The position numbers were made by a program, and so were the translations under genes. From an uncultured Oscillospiraceae bacterium (lineage in GTDB: Bacteria; Bacillota; Clostridia; Oscillospirales; Acutalibacteraceae), in contig USBH01000010.1 in NCBI GenBank assembly GCA_900552925.1, forward strand, positions 1-14,720: a stretch of DNA of 14,720 bases. The letters run 5' to 3'. Each line of letters opens with the position of its first letter. The first letter of the stretch is position 1. The notes below the pieces were generated by a model. That model worked only from the letters and a program-made list of their open reading frames with translations, was not told the origin of the DNA and did no database searches. Shown here piece after piece: positions 5,775-12,657 of this stretch.

Positions 5775-7409
5775 TTAATCTTCAGTACTTTTCGATCCCA
5801 ATACTACAAAAGCTTTATATATCCCAGTGCTGAGCAACAAGAACGCACTTACAACTAAAACAAAGAACAGATCTTTCACAAAGTACCACACCACCCAAAG
5901 AGGAACCCCCACTAAATAAGGCAAAAGTACTAGGATTATAGGCAAAATGACATGTGTAAAAATATCTATAACAATTTGTTTCTTTGTATGGTTCTTTTTT
6001 CTCCATCTCCTAATAAAGAGTATCGGGAATACAGCAACTAATATTACCAAAAGATAGCACAGATTGAGCAGTGTATGGTAATTGATGTAAAGATTACCTG
6101 AAGCTTCTGTCATTTCTTTTCCAAGAAGATGCATTATAATATTGTTAATTAGATTGTTGCCCACAAGATAGTCGTTCATGTTCACCAAAACTGCGATACC
6201 AATTCCGCTTTCTGGAAAAATAAACATATTAGATGTGTAATTTTCGACTAATCCAGAATGATTGAAAACTGGTTCATCAAAGTCATTGGATAAGACCCAA
6301 CCCATTCCATAGAAATACAGATTGTTTTCATCTTGCGGCACATTATCATAAAACATAGTGTCAAGGCTGTCCTGGCTGATAATGCCGCTGCCGTTATTCA
6401 GATACATCTGCAAATAAATTCCCAAGTCCGAGGCACAAGAACTTATGTATCCAGCAGGGACGGTTGACCATGAACGGTCATCGGGATAGTCGGGTTCTCC
6501 TGCGATAGGTATGCCGAAATAATTTCTATATCCGGCAATAAGCCCGTCAGCCTTACTGTTATCGAATGTAGCTGATGAATGCTCCATGTCAAGTGGAGAA
6601 AAGATATACTGCTCTACATAATCTGAATAACTTTTACCGCTTACTGATTCTATAATCTTTCCGAGCAAACCGTAATTTACATTTGCATATTCAAATTTAC
6701 CATAGCTGTCGGTAATTTTTGCGGACCCAAATCTTTGGTAAGTACCAAGCCCACTTGTATGATTAAGTAACTGTCTAACTGTAATCCTGTTGCCATCCAA
6801 AGCGTTCTTTAGATATTGCGACACCTCAATGTAGTCTGAAATTGGTGTGTCCAAATCGATCTTGCCTTGCTCAACAAGCTGCATGATTGCCAATGCCGTA
6901 AAAGATTTGCTCATAGAGCCTATGATAAAAGGCGTATCAATACTTTCGCAATTACCATAAGCTTCGGCAAATAATACTTCGTCTTTATTGACCACAATCA
7001 CTGCCATTCCTGGAATATGAAACGCCTTGACATCTGCTTCGAGCTGTTCGTTAATTGTATCGAAATCCGGTATATTATATGCGAAAGCTGTACACGGTAC
7101 TAAAACAAGGATGAATAAAATCATAACAGTCCATATAGCGGAACAGCCAATAGTATGTTTCAATAAGACACCTCCATAGCTTTTACGGACGCTCACGGTG
7201 GACAAGCCCAGTATGTAGTCTGTCGATACCTTAAATTCCTTTGCCACACCTATGAGAATATCACTGCTGACCGTTCTCGTTTCGCCGCTGACAATGCGGC
7301 TCAACTGGGAAGCGGAAACGCCTATCTTCTCCGCAAGTTCCTTTTGTGTGATGTGGTTCCCGTTGCATAAATCGGAAATCCGCTGTCCGGGTGTTCCGGG
7401 TAAAGCCAT
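5775..7409 (-). CDS. XRE HTH fragment fused to membrane-anchored beta-lactamase-family serine hydrolase
   Basis: From the ATG at 7409 (GGAGGAGGTG 7 nt upstream) the first ~78 residues are an XRE HTH domain (ITQKELAEKIGVSASQLSRI) like regulators on clostridial conjugative elements. Homology stops at VSVRKSY. The frame then runs into a complete 462-residue hydrolase with its own likely TTG start at 7163. Counted from that TTG: signal or anchor helix about 10-28, SMSK at 83-86 (Ser83 nucleophile, Lys86), Tyr159-Ala-Asn161, HSG at 302-304 in place of KTG, and three C-terminal membrane helices (about 365-455). This is the class C/PBP4*-like fold that acts on peptides, peptidoglycan or beta-lactams outside the membrane; the substrate is unknown. 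AT-rich codon use differs from both flanks. The hydrolase is confident; whether the fusion is translated as one protein is not. Confidence 0.88.
   Translation of the reverse strand: MALPGTPGQRISDLCNGNHITQKELAEKIGVSASQLSRIVSGETRTVSSDILIGVAKEFKVSTDYILGLSTVSVRKSYGGVLLKHTIGCSAIWTVMILFILVLVPCTAFAYNIPDFDTINEQLEADVKAFHIPGMAVIVVNKDEVLFAEAYGNCESIDTPFIIGSMSKSFTALAIMQLVEQGKIDLDTPISDYIEVSQYLKNALDGNRITVRQLLNHTSGLGTYQRFGSAKITDSYGKFEYANVNYGLLGKIIESVSGKSYSDYVEQYIFSPLDMEHSSATFDNSKADGLIAGYRNYFGIPIAGEPDYPDDRSWSTVPAGYISSCASDLGIYLQMYLNNGSGIISQDSLDTMFYDNVPQDENNLYFYGMGWVLSNDFDEPVFNHSGLVENYTSNMFIFPESGIGIAVLVNMNDYLVGNNLINNIIMHLLGKEMTEASGNLYINYHTLLNLCYLLVILVAVFPILFIRRWRKKNHTKKQIVIDIFTHVILPIILVLLPYLVGVPLWVVWYFVKDLFFVLVVSAFLLLSTGIYKAFVVLGSKSTED
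7161..7175 (-). promoter_or_regulatory. Internal ribosome binding site and TTG start of the hydrolase
   Basis: On the minus strand GGAGG (7175-7171) stands 7 nt before TTG (7163-7161). The TTG opens directly onto KHTIGCSAIWTVMILFILVL, a natural signal or anchor sequence. Homology to the XRE regulator ends immediately before GGAGG, so the join brought the hydrolase together with its own initiation signal. Confidence 0.7.
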
Positions 7410-7436
7410 AGACACGCACCTCCTCCGCATACTTCC

Positions 7437-7464
7437 ATTATACAGGATGATTGCAAAAATGCAA
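7437..7464 (-). promoter_or_regulatory. Promoter of the HTH-hydrolase gene
   Basis: On the minus strand TTGCAT (7464-7459) is followed after 16 bp by a perfect TATAAT (7442-7437), 27 nt upstream of the ATG. The -35 lies inside the palindrome ATTGCA-AAAA-TGCAAT (7450-7465). Confidence 0.75.
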
Positions 7465-7525
7465 TTTCCAAAGTGTAAACTTCATCAAAATGCAATTCTC
7501 GCAAAATTCCGGGGATTGCATTTTT
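7450..7525. repeat. TGCAATT/ATTGCATTTT repeats, candidate XRE operators
   Basis: ATTGCAAAAATGCAAT at 7450-7465 is a palindrome with a 4-nt centre. Further half-site copies are AAAATGCAATT at 7487-7497 and ATTGCATTTTT at 7515-7525. All lie around or upstream of the -35 of the HTH gene, so they are plausible binding sites of the intact parental XRE regulator. Confidence 0.5.
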
Positions 7526-7529
7526 TTCG

Positions 7530-7710
7530 TGTAGACTTAGGATAGTTCATCGATGGACAGCACCTTGAAAACAGAATGACCGTCCGAAAAGGAATACCCG
7601 GCTGGGGAAGCACCGCAAGGAACCGGACTTCGGGACAAAATGTCCCAAAGTTGCGGGGAGCGTGCCAACGCCGGAACACGCCGCTATTGTCGGGGCCCCC
7701 ACAAAGCCAT
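7530..7710. other. Non-coding mobile-element remnant with inverted repeats
   Basis: No frame here gives a convincing protein. It is GC-richer than the hydrolase gene and contains GGGACA-AAA-TGTCCC (a perfect 6-bp hairpin at about 7632-7646) and a GGGGCCCC palindrome (about 7692-7699). Such a stretch next to recombinase remnants could be an old transfer origin or control region of an integrative element. This is a guess from position and repeats; I recognise no named oriT. Confidence 0.35.
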
Positions 7711-7911
7711 ACCATGCTTCACGAACTGGTGGAGCGGATTGACGTGTACCACATTCAGGGGACAGGAAAAAACAGGACGCAGCGCCTTGTGATCCATTAC
7801 AAGTTTGTCGGCGTACGGGATTTACCGCACAGCCCTGTTTTGCCGGGGAATGTCGTTCTCAACAGCAGACAGGGCGTAGAAATAGAATATCTGGTTGGGA
7901 AAGCCGGATAA
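7711..7911 (+). pseudogene. Large serine recombinase, C-terminal fragment (DUF4368-like)
   Basis: About 65 codons read MLHELVERIDVYHIQGTGKN, then QRLVIHYKFVG, then a tail with VLNSRQGVEIEYLVGKAG and a stop. This matches the extreme C-terminus of TndX/TnpX-type recombinases (DUF4368 end), where the sequence TMLHELVERI is usual. Nothing upstream in the same frame resembles a recombinase, and there is no start signal, so it is a truncated remnant. It may derive from the same gene as the N-terminal piece at 5604-5753, with the middle several hundred codons lost and replaced by the opposite-strand hydrolase segment. Confidence 0.8.
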
Positions 7912-7916
7912 ACGAG

Positions 7917-7944
7917 AAAAGGAGCAGCCCTTTCGGACTACTCC
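7917..7944 (-). terminator. Terminator of tRNA-Pro
   Basis: On the minus strand GGAGUAGUCC-GAAA-GGGCUGCUCC forms a 10-bp stem (two G-U pairs) with a GAAA tetraloop, followed by TTTT. It lies about 40 bp beyond the tRNA 3' end. On the plus strand the same stem has two mismatches, so it works better for the tRNA. Confidence 0.75.
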
Positions 7945-7953
7945 TTTACATAG

Positions 7954-7980
7954 GAATGTTCAGTTGCGTTATGAACATTC
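7954..7980. repeat. 9-bp inverted repeat beside the tRNA 3' end
   Basis: GAATGTTCA and TGAACATTC form perfect 9-bp arms with a 9-nt spacer, ending 4 bp from the encoded CCA of tRNA-Pro. It may be a processing structure in the tRNA trailer or part of a former attachment or recombinase-binding site. No T-run follows it, so it is not a standard terminator. Confidence 0.6.
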
Positions 7981-7984
7981 AAAC

Positions 7985-8060
7985 TGGTCGAGGTGACAGG
8001 ATTCGAACCTGCGGCATCTTGGTCCCAAACCAAGCGCGCTACCATCTGCGCTACACCTCG
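7985..8060 (-). tRNA. tRNA-Pro (anticodon UGG)
   Basis: The minus strand folds as a standard 76-nt cloverleaf. The acceptor stem is CGAGGTG/CACCTCG, the D stem GCGC/GCGC, the anticodon arm CTTGG-TTTGGGA-CCAAG with TGG at the anticodon, and the T arm has the loop TTCGAAT. The discriminator is A and the CCA end is encoded. It has a strong promoter and a terminator of its own. Its 3' end faces the mobile-element remnants, which is the orientation expected when an element integrates at a tRNA gene. Confidence 0.97.
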
Positions 8061-8065
8061 GCGCA

Positions 8066-8094
8066 GCCGGCCGCAGATCCCATCCGCGGCCGGC
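8066..8094. repeat. GC-rich 9-bp inverted repeat in the tRNA leader
   Basis: GCCGGCCGC and GCGGCCGGC are perfect arms with an 11-nt loop. The hairpin lies between the tRNA -10 box and the mature tRNA 5' end. It would form in the precursor leader and may aid processing, or may be a relic terminator of the upstream gene lacking a T-run. Confidence 0.6.
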
Positions 8095-8102
8095 GTGAAG
8101 TT

Positions 8103-8132
8103 ATTATACAGCAAGCCGGCGGCCGGTGTCAA
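8103..8132 (-). promoter_or_regulatory. tRNA-Pro promoter
   Basis: On the minus strand TTGACA (8132-8127), an 18-bp spacer and TATAAT (8108-8103) form a full-consensus promoter about 43 nt upstream of the mature tRNA. It begins right after the stop codon of the dockerin gene. Confidence 0.88.
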
Positions 8133-8136
8133 GGCT

Positions 8137-9471
8137 TTACGCGATTTGGCCCGAGAGCAGCACGAGGTCGGCCGCGTCCGCCGTGCCGTCGCCGTTCAGG
8201 TCGGCGGCGCAGAGGGCCGCTTCGTCAAGCACCTCGTCGTCGGCGAGGAACCGCTGGAAAAGCCGCAGGTCGGCGGTGTTGACCGTGCCGGAGGCATTGA
8301 GGTCCCCCGGGATCACGACCGTGTACAGCGCGCCGTCGATCATCGCGGTCTGGTCGGTCTTGAGCTTCCCGGCGGCCGCCATCATGTTCTTTGTGTAGAC
8401 CTGCACGTCGGCCGGCGCAAGCGAATCGCGCAGCCGCGCGGCCGTCGTGCCCGCGGGCACGAGCAGGTACGGGTCGCGGAAGACGACCTCCACGTGGTCC
8501 GGGTCCGGCGTCGGCGCGGGCGTGGGCGAGGCGGTGGGCGTCGGCGTGGCCGGCGGGGTGAAATCGCCGTAGGGCACGCGGCAGAAGACGCCGTCGCGCC
8601 GGACGAGCATCGCGTCCGCGGTGAGGGCCTCCAAAACGCCCTCGGCCGGGTGCAGCGCAACCGTTTCGTCCGCCGTGTCGTAGCGGGAGACCGTTCTCGT
8701 GTCGGACGCCCAGAGCAGGCAGCCGTCTGCGTAGGCGGTCAGGATGCCGGTCGGGTTGATGCCGGTCTCAAACAGCACGGCGCCGTCCATGGCGCACAGC
8801 CTGCCCTCGATGTCGATGTACGTTTCCGCGTCGAACACCCGGTACGGGCGGTCCGCCGCGTAGGAAAACAGATCGGCGCCGGCCTGCGGGAAGCCCGCGT
8901 CCAGCGCGATGCGCTCGCCCTGCGCTTCGAGAAAGACGTACAGCGTTTCCCCGAGGACCTGCATGCCGAGGACCGGCTCCGCGAAAAGCAGGCTGCCGGT
9001 GTAGCTGCCCGCCGCGTCGTAGACGAAGATCTCGTTCGGCTCGCTGAACAGCACGGCGTACAGCCGCCCGAAGCCGTCGGTCTCGAGCGCGTACAGGTCG
9101 TCCGCGCGGATTTCAAGCGGGAAGAAGTCGGTTTCGGCAAGCGTGTCCGCGTCGAAGCGCTGGATCGCGAAGAAGTCGTCGAGGCTGCTCGCGACGGTCA
9201 CGGCGCCGCCGCGCAGGAAAGCGTACTGGCCGGGGTATTCGGTCGCGGCGCTGCGCGAGCCGTCCGCCGCGGAAACGCGGGTCGTGCCGCCGTCGGTGTA
9301 GGCGAAAAGCTCGGTGCCGCCGCAGGGCGCAAAGAGCAGGACGGAGGCGTTCGGCGAGACTGTGCCGGTCAGCGCGCCGCCTTCGGCACGGGCCGGCGCG
9401 GCGGGGACGATGCAGAGGACGAAAACGAGCGCGAGCGCCGCGGCCCGCAGGGATCGGAATGCTTTTTTCAT
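8137..9471 (-). CDS. Secreted dockerin type I protein with propeller-like N-terminal region
   Basis: This 444-residue protein has a Sec signal peptide (residues 1-29, cleavage after ARA). Residues 30-300 contain repeated short beta-strand units with YxxDxxG and DGxxLY-type turns, suggesting a beta-propeller, but I cannot name the family. A TPTPTASPTPAPTPDPD linker (about 309-325) leads to a small module (326-388) often seen before clostridial dockerins, and then a C-terminal dockerin: calcium-loop repeats DLNASGTVNTADL (390-402) and DLNGDGTADAADL (424-436). Dockerins attach proteins to cohesins on a scaffoldin or cell surface. No glycosidase catalytic domain is seen, so it may be a binding or structural component. 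Its 3' end abuts the tRNA-Pro promoter, and it is probably monocistronic. Confidence 0.85.
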   Translation of the reverse strand: MKKAFRSLRAAALALVFVLCIVPAAPARAEGGALTGTVSPNASVLLFAPCGGTELFAYTDGGTTRVSAADGSRSAATEYPGQYAFLRGGAVTVASSLDDFFAIQRFDADTLAETDFFPLEIRADDLYALETDGFGRLYAVLFSEPNEIFVYDAAGSYTGSLLFAEPVLGMQVLGETLYVFLEAQGERIALDAGFPQAGADLFSYAADRPYRVFDAETYIDIEGRLCAMDGAVLFETGINPTGILTAYADGCLLWASDTRTVSRYDTADETVALHPAEGVLEALTADAMLVRRDGVFCRVPYGDFTPPATPTPTASPTPAPTPDPDHVEVVFRDPYLLVPAGTTAARLRDSLAPADVQVYTKNMMAAAGKLKTDQTAMIDGALYTVVIPGDLNASGTVNTADLRLFQRFLADDEVLDEAALCAADLNGDGTADAADLVLLSGQIA

Positions 9472-9613
9472 AAGGACGCCTCCTCGTTTTTGGCGGAGCG
9501 GAAAATGCGGGGAAAGCCTGCGGGTACTGCGGTGCAGTGCGCATAAAATTCCAATCTAAAATTAACATGCGCGTATAAAACTGTGCAAAACGCGTGAAAA
9601 AGAACCACGAACG

Positions 9614-9635
9614 CCCCGCACCGGATGGTGCGAGG
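9614..9635 (-). terminator. Probable terminator after serine dehydratase
   Basis: On the minus strand CCTCGCACC-ATCC-GGTGCGGGG forms a 9-bp stem with one G-U pair. A T-rich stretch (TTCTTTTT) follows only after about 9 nt, so the structure is less than ideal. Confidence 0.5.
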
Positions 9636-9649
9636 CACTTCGCTCAGGT

Positions 9650-10858
9650 TTATTCGTCCTTGGTTCCGTAATACTTGGCGAGGCCGCCCTCGCCGGTTTC
9701 GCGGTACTTCGAGAACAGGTCGCGCCCGGTCTCGTACATCGTGTGCACGACGACGTCGAACGAGATCTTGCGCGTGTAGGTCAGGAAGTTCGCGAGGCTC
9801 AGCGCGTTGATCGCGCGCATGGCGGCCACGGCGTTGCGCTCAATGCACGGGATCTGCACGAGCCCGCGCACGGGGTCGCAGGTCAGGCCGAGGTGGTGCT
9901 CCATCGCGACCTCGGCGGCGTACTCGATCTGGTCGAGCTCCATGCCGTGCAGCTCGGCCAGCGCGGCGGCGGCCATCGAGCAGGCGCTGCCGATCTCCGC
10001 CTGGCAGCCGCATTCCGCGCCGCTGATCGAGGCGTTCGTCTTGATCAGGTTGCCGATGATGCCGCCCGACGCGAGCGCGTGGAGGATCTCGGTGTCCGAG
10101 AAGCCGCGGCGCTCCTGCATGTAGAGCAGCACCGAGGGCAGAACGCCGCACGCGCCGCAGGTGGGCGCCGTCGCGATGACGCCGCCGGAGGCGTTCTCCT
10201 CGCTGACCGCGTAGGCGTAGGCGCAGACGAGGCGGTTTTCGCGCGTCTCGGCGCTCTCGTCGATGTGCTTCTGGCGGTAGAGCATCTTCGCCTTGCGCTG
10301 CACCTCCAGCCCGCCCTTGAGCGTGCCCTCGGTTTCCAGCCCGCGCGCCACGGCGTTTTTCATGCACTTCCAAACCTCGCCGAGGTACAGCCAGATGCCG
10401 TCTCCCTCGCACTGCTCGACGTACTGCCAGAGCCGGATGCGCTTTTCCGTGCAGTAGGCCTTGATTTCCGCGAAGCTGGAGAGCGGGTAGACGTCGGCCG
10501 GCACGTCGGGCGCCTCGCCCTCGACGACGATCTTGCCGCCGCCGACGCTGATGACGCGCTCAAAATCCACGGTTTCCCCGTTTTGGATCGCCGTGAGCTC
10601 CATGGTGTTCGGGTGCGGGAGGGGCTTGTCCGAAAAGTCGAAGCGGATCTCGACCGGCCGCGGCGCGAAGGTCTTTTCGAGGATGACGTCGGTCAGGTGG
10701 CCGGGGCCCGTCTTGGCCAGAGAGCCGTAAAGCGTGGCGATGAAGCGGTCCGCATACAGATTTTTTTCCTTAAAGCGCGCGGCGGCGCGTTCCGGCCCCA
10801 TCGTGTGCGAGCTCGAGGGCCCGGTGCCGATCCTGTAAAGTTCCTTGAGTGATTCCAT
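9650..10858 (-). CDS. sdaA: L-serine ammonia-lyase (dehydratase), iron-sulfur type, single chain
   Basis: This cytoplasmic enzyme deaminates L-serine to pyruvate and ammonia using a [4Fe-4S] cluster instead of PLP. The 402 residues hold the beta domain first (N-terminal SLKELYRIGTGPSSSHTMGP, with the SSSHT substrate loop), then the alpha domain from about residue 165 (TAPTCGACGVLP, SGAECGCQAEIGSACSMAAA). The likely cluster cysteines are Cys293 (SACSMA), Cys327 (TCDPV) and Cys338 (IPCIERN); the 11-residue gap between the last two is as in characterised members. It is somewhat shorter than E. coli SdaA (about 454). AAAGGA lies 10 nt before the ATG. It is flanked by longer gaps and is probably its own unit. 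The substrate call is strong by family. Confidence 0.95.
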   Translation of the reverse strand: MESLKELYRIGTGPSSSHTMGPERAAARFKEKNLYADRFIATLYGSLAKTGPGHLTDVILEKTFAPRPVEIRFDFSDKPLPHPNTMELTAIQNGETVDFERVISVGGGKIVVEGEAPDVPADVYPLSSFAEIKAYCTEKRIRLWQYVEQCEGDGIWLYLGEVWKCMKNAVARGLETEGTLKGGLEVQRKAKMLYRQKHIDESAETRENRLVCAYAYAVSEENASGGVIATAPTCGACGVLPSVLLYMQERRGFSDTEILHALASGGIIGNLIKTNASISGAECGCQAEIGSACSMAAAALAELHGMELDQIEYAAEVAMEHHLGLTCDPVRGLVQIPCIERNAVAAMRAINALSLANFLTYTRKISFDVVVHTMYETGRDLFSKYRETGEGGLAKYYGTKDE

Positions 10859-10970
10859 GCCGAAGCTGTCCTTTCCGTTCTGGATTCTGTTTCTGTATTG
10901 TACCGTTTCCGGTTGAAATATGCGTGTGAAGCGGGTTAAATCCGGTCTGTGCGGCGAAACCGCGCGCCGC

Positions 10971-11174
10971 TCATTTCTTTTTTTTCAGCGGGCGCTCGTT
11001 GCCGTTTTCATCCACGAGCACCATGTTGTCGAGCTGCGCCCGCAGGTTCCGCCGGTACGCCGCGATGTATTCGGCGCGCAGCGCCTGCTGCTCGCGCTTC
11101 TCCTCCGGCGTCAGCCCCTCGGCCTTCGCCTTGCGCGCGAGAAAATTGATGCGTTCGATTTTTTTCGGTTCCAT
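10971..11174 (-). CDS. DUF896 (UPF0291/YnzC-like) protein
   Basis: This 67-residue, highly charged, helical protein has the DUF896 pattern: [20 protein letters not shown], then [26 protein letters not shown] and a Lys-rich end. The fold in relatives such as Bacillus subtilis YnzC is a helical hairpin followed by a disordered tail; the function is unknown. ATG follows AAAGGAG by 9 nt. It lies 39 bp after the MATE gene and is likely the last gene of a HAD, MATE, DUF896 operon. Confidence 0.93.
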   Translation of the reverse strand: MEPKKIERINFLARKAKAEGLTPEEKREQQALRAEYIAAYRRNLRAQLDNMVLVDENGNERPLKKKK

Positions 11175-11213
11175 GGGTTTTGTCTCCTTTCTCCGGTATG
11201 GCGGCCGCAGCGG

Positions 11214-12632
11214 CTATTCCGCCTCGAGCTCGGCGGCCGTGTCGTCGACGATGTTTTTGGCCCAGATGCCCGAGCGCAGCAGGCAGACGCCGATGATGAC
11301 CTTGACGATGTCGGCGAACTGGACGCAGAAGTACACCCAGACGACCGGGAGGTCCGTGAAGCGGCACAGGCAGAACGCGATGGGCAGCGGGACCACCCAG
11401 GTGTACAGGCAGTCGAACAGGAAGGTGATGAAGGTCTTGCCGCCGGAGCGGATCGTGAAGTACGTCACGTGCGCGAAGGCCTGAAGCGGCAGCGCGGCGC
11501 CGGCGACGAGCAGAAGCTGCGTCGTCAGCGTGCGCACGGCGGGCTCCGTGTTGTAGATCAGCGGGATGAACGGCGCGCACAGCGCGATCAGCACGCCGAT
11601 GAAGACGTGGAGCGCGACCGTGAAGAACAGAAGCTTGTTGTCCGTGCGCTTCGCCTCCTCGATCTCCCCGGCGCCGAGCTTCTGGCCGATCAGAATCGAG
11701 ACCGCGTTGCCCATCGCGAACATGATGACGCAGAAGAGGTTCCACGCGGTGTTCGTGATGTTCGTCGCCGCGACGACGGTCAGGCCGCGCGTCGAATAGC
11801 TCTGGTTGACCATCGTGGTGCCGATGCTCCAGAGCAGCTCGTTGAGCACGAGTGGCGTGCCGGTCACGAGGATGCGCCGCACGATGTCGCCCGGGATGCG
11901 CAGGCTGCGGAAGGCGTCCACGATGAACGGGTATTTGTCCGGGTGGCGGTGCGTCTGCACCATCAGGTAGGCCGCCTCCACATACCGGGAGATGACCGTC
12001 GCGATCGCCGCGCCGACGACGCCGAGCCGCGGCGCGCCGAAGCTGCCGAAGATCAGGAGGTAATTGAGCGTGAAGTTCGTCACGATGGCGAGGATGCTCG
12101 CGGTCATCGGCGAAACGGTCTCGCCGGTCTCCCGCAGCGTGCTCGAATAGCTCTGTGAAAAGGCGAACGGCACGAGGCCGAAGAACATCACGAACAGATA
12201 GTTCTCCGCTTCGGAGAGCGTCTGCGCGAGGTCGCCGCCGGAGCCGTCGTCGGTCAGGAACAGCTCGATCAGCGGCCGGCCGAAGACGGCGAGCAGCGCG
12301 ATGGCCAGCACGGTCATCACCGTGCTGAAGATGATCTTGAAGCGGAAGGCGGCGCGCACGCCGTGGTGGTCGCCCTTGCCGAAAAACTGCGCGCCGAAGA
12401 TCGAGGCGCCGGCAAGGCCCCCGAAAACCGTCAGGTTGAATACGAACAGAAGTTGGTTGACGATCGCGACGCCGGACATCGACTCGGTGCCGAGCCGGCC
12501 GACCATCACGTTGTCCAGCAGGCTGACGAAGTTCGTGATGCCCTGCTGGATGACCATCGGGACCAGAAGCACCATGAGGCTCCGGTAAAACGCGCGGTCG
12601 CCGATGAAGGTCGCTTTGAATTTTTTAAACAT
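11214..12632 (-). CDS. MATE family efflux transporter
   Basis: This 472-residue integral membrane protein has about 12 hydrophobic helices in two similar halves, the size and pattern of MATE (NorM/DinF-like) Na+- or H+-driven multidrug exporters. Family motifs include MVIQQGITNFVSLLDNVMVGRLG near residues 28-50, with repeats of the P-x-NxxxNYLLIFG type near the middle (TNFTLNYLLIFGSF) and MGNAVSILIGQKLGAGEIEEAK in the second half. The start at 12632 is chosen because GGGAGG lies 5 nt upstream. The frame is open for 104 more codons upstream, but those overlap the HAD gene and have no transporter features. It starts 25 bp after the HAD stop. The substrate cannot be told from sequence. Confidence 0.95.
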   Translation of the reverse strand: MFKKFKATFIGDRAFYRSLMVLLVPMVIQQGITNFVSLLDNVMVGRLGTESMSGVAIVNQLLFVFNLTVFGGLAGASIFGAQFFGKGDHHGVRAAFRFKIIFSTVMTVLAIALLAVFGRPLIELFLTDDGSGGDLAQTLSEAENYLFVMFFGLVPFAFSQSYSSTLRETGETVSPMTASILAIVTNFTLNYLLIFGSFGAPRLGVVGAAIATVISRYVEAAYLMVQTHRHPDKYPFIVDAFRSLRIPGDIVRRILVTGTPLVLNELLWSIGTTMVNQSYSTRGLTVVAATNITNTAWNLFCVIMFAMGNAVSILIGQKLGAGEIEEAKRTDNKLLFFTVALHVFIGVLIALCAPFIPLIYNTEPAVRTLTTQLLLVAGAALPLQAFAHVTYFTIRSGGKTFITFLFDCLYTWVVPLPIAFCLCRFTDLPVVWVYFCVQFADIVKVIIGVCLLRSGIWAKNIVDDTAAELEAE

Positions 12633-12657
12633 AAATACCTCCCCAAATTCCCAAAGC

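Noticed and set aside
7555..7580. Possible rRNA spacer relic (CACCTTGAAAACAGAATG resembles spacer-like sequence)
   Set aside because: It is too short and imperfect, with no rRNA sequence nearby.
7993..9546. Open frame of 517 codons on the plus strand starting MTGFEPA
   Set aside because: GFEPA is the classic false translation of a tRNA T-arm. The frame runs across tRNA-Pro and antisense to the dockerin gene.
9743..10852. Open frame on the plus strand antisense to serine dehydratase
   Set aside because: It has Arg/His/Ala/Val-rich composition without motifs; the opposite strand encodes a complete and well-conserved enzyme.
10920..12158. Open frame of 412 codons on the plus strand
   Set aside because: It is antisense to the DUF896 and MATE genes and extremely rich in Arg, Asp, His and Val, a GC artefact.
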